Source: an uncultured bacterium
GTDB taxonomy: Bacteria > Bacteroidota > Bacteroidia > Sphingobacteriales > Sphingobacteriaceae
DNA length: 43,704 nucleotides
Reading direction: 5' to 3'
Assembly: GCA_903838995.1 (NCBI GenBank)
Contig: CAIMAP010000139.1
Location: 1-43,704, forward strand
Shown: positions 42,546 through 43,704 of the stretch, one piece after another
How the letters are laid out: every line of letters starts with the position of its first letter
Position numbering within the stretch: position 1 is the stretch's first letter
Translations under genes and position numbers: made by a program
The notes under the pieces: generated by a model
What the model saw: the letters and a program-made list of their open reading frames with translations, nothing else
Told to the model about the DNA's origin: nothing
The model's database searches: none

Positions 42546-43704
42546 TTATTCTGCAACATCTTCCGCTACATCGGCTGCTGCTTCAGCTGCGCTAGCAGCA
42601 TCTTTTTTAGCTTTTGTACCTTTTTCAGATGTTTCTAATGAAGATTTTAAGTTAGCTAATACACCTAAATCGCCTAAAGTGGTTTTTTCTACTGAATCTT
42701 TCACTTTTTTAACTGCGGTTGAGGCTGCTTTAGCTTCTTTTTTCTTCTTATCGGTTTCTTCTGCTCTTGCTTCTGCTTTAGCTTCTTCATGAAGTTTAGC
42801 ATGTGAAACTACAATACGCTTAGCATCTTTGTTGAATTCAATGATTTTGAAATCTAACACTTCTTCGTTTGTAGCCATTTTGCCGTCTTCCTTCATCAAG
42901 TGTTTAGTAGGAGCAAATCCTTCTACACCATAAGGCAATGTGATAACAGCACCTTTATCGGTAACTTTTACAATTGTACCTTGATGAATAGAATCTAAAG
43001 TGAAAATGGTTTCGAAAGTTTCCCAAGGGTTTTCTTCTAATTGTTTGTGACCTAAACTTAATTTGCGTTCTTCAGCATTCACTTCTAAAACAACAACATC
43101 TAATTTATCACCAACTTTAGTAAACTCATGAGGATGATTTACTTTCTTAGACCATGATAAGTCTGAGATATGAATTAAACCATCGATACCTTCTTCGATT
43201 TCAACAAACACACCAAAGTTAGTCATGTTTTTCACAACTGCATTTTGTTTGCTGCCTACAGGGTAACGATCTGCAACACCTACCCAAGGGTCTGGCGTTA
43301 ATTGTTTAATACCTAATGACATTTTTCTTTCTTCACGATCAAGCGTTAAAATAACAGCTTCCATTTCGTCACTTACTTTCATGAACTCTTGTGGAGAGCG
43401 TAAATGTTGTGACCATGACATTTCTGAAACGTGAATTAAACCTTCTACTCCTGGGATGATTTCTAAGAAAGCTCCGTAATCTGCAACAGTTACGATCTTA
43501 CCTTTTACTTTAGAACCAATTTCAATTTTGGTATCTAATGATTCCCATGGATGAGGTGTTAATTGTTTTAAACCTAATGCGATACGTTTTTTCTCGTCAT
43601 CAAAGTCTAATACTACTACATTGATTTTTTCATCCAATTTTAATACTTCTTCTGGATGCTCTATGCGGCCCCAAGAAATATCGGTAATATGTAATAAACC
43701 GTCT
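42546..43704 (-). CDS. rpsA: 30S ribosomal protein S1, 3' part (5' end outside the window)
   Basis: The open frame runs past the ORF-track start (a TTG at 43637) to the window edge, where it reads GLLHITDISWGRIEHPEEV, clearly the inside of an S1 domain, so the gene is cut by the window. The visible ~385 residues hold the end of one S1 repeat and three further repeats (VADYGAFLEIIPGVEGLIHVSE, MTNFGVFVEIEEGIDGLIHISD, and a more diverged VTDKGAVITLPYGVEGFAP). An acidic Ala/Lys/Glu-rich tail of about 90 residues ends in AEDVAE. S1 binds mRNA at the 30S platform and is important in this phylum, where Shine-Dalgarno pairing is little used. Confidence 0.95.
   Translation of the reverse strand, partial: DGLLHITDISWGRIEHPEEVLKLDEKINVVVLDFDDEKKRIALGLKQLTPHPWESLDTKIEIGSKVKGKIVTVADYGAFLEIIPGVEGLIHVSEMSWSQHLRSPQEFMKVSDEMEAVILTLDREERKMSLGIKQLTPDPWVGVADRYPVGSKQNAVVKNMTNFGVFVEIEEGIDGLIHISDLSWSKKVNHPHEFTKVGDKLDVVVLEVNAEERKLSLGHKQLEENPWETFETIFTLDSIHQGTIVKVTDKGAVITLPYGVEGFAPTKHLMKEDGKMATNEEVLDFKIIEFNKDAKRIVVSHAKLHEEAKAEARAEETDKKKKEAKAASTAVKKVKDSVEKTTLGDLGVLANLKSSLETSEKGTKAKKDAASAAEAAADVAEDVAE

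Overview
The window is an AT-rich chromosomal stretch from a member of the Bacteroidota, most likely of the Chitinophagia/Sphingobacteriia type; the class-level placement is an inference. The phylum call rests on four things seen in the sequence. There are type IX secretion (T9SS) cargo proteins with a C-terminal VYPNP-type sorting domain, and two T9SS machinery genes (porT, porG). TAnnTTTG promoter boxes occur, including one exact TTTG-N19-TAnnTTTG. Clear Shine-Dalgarno sequences are absent before most starts. The porG-uppS-bamA-skp-skp order is one I know from Porphyromonas and relatives. No phage, IS, CRISPR, tRNA or rRNA was seen. The gene content is mostly core metabolism and envelope biogenesis, and no intergenic gap exceeds 300 bases.

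Layout. (1) 17-6378: two tandem paralogous secreted zinc metallopeptidases carried by T9SS, separated by a strong terminator. (2) 6415-9663: menaquinone methyltransferase (ubiE/menG), porT, a short-chain dehydrogenase, YqeY and a PabA/TrpG glutamine amidotransferase. (3) 9771-17409: an alpha/beta hydrolase, then an envelope operon of CBS protein, NAD kinase, porG, uppS, bamA and two Skp/OmpH chaperones, closed by a terminator. (4) 17498-25044: nuoH-I-J-K-L-M-N, the membrane arm of complex I plus NuoI, without nuoA-G. (5) 25141-27042: a long PurF-type amidophosphoribosyltransferase, convergent with a LysE-family exporter. (6) 27807-32149: dCMP deaminase, guaA, a periplasmic-binding-fold protein and an RsmB-type rRNA methyltransferase, convergent with yebC. 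(7) Minus strand 32146-43704: yebC, marC, an APC permease, a membrane pyrophosphatase (hppA) with an unusual Cys-rich tail, a TonB receptor with lipoprotein msrA, pyrR-pyrB, and the 3' part of rpsA running off the right edge.

How the genes fit together. UbiE makes menaquinone, the electron acceptor for the complex I encoded by nuoH-N, and the HppA pyrophosphatase is a second ion pump. UppS supplies the undecaprenyl carrier, BamA and Skp insert outer-membrane barrels, and PorT and PorG are barrels needed to export cargo such as the two metallopeptidases. PurF, GuaA, dCMP deaminase, PyrB and PyrR form a scattered nucleotide-synthesis theme. The most noteworthy points are the periplasm-facing Cys-rich HppA tail with a KDKANC repeat, NuoK lacking the second conserved membrane glutamate, the split nuo locus, PyrR with no room for an attenuator, and promoter boxes so close to ATG that the mRNAs may be leaderless. 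I did not see a clear multi-gene system that is wholly novel.
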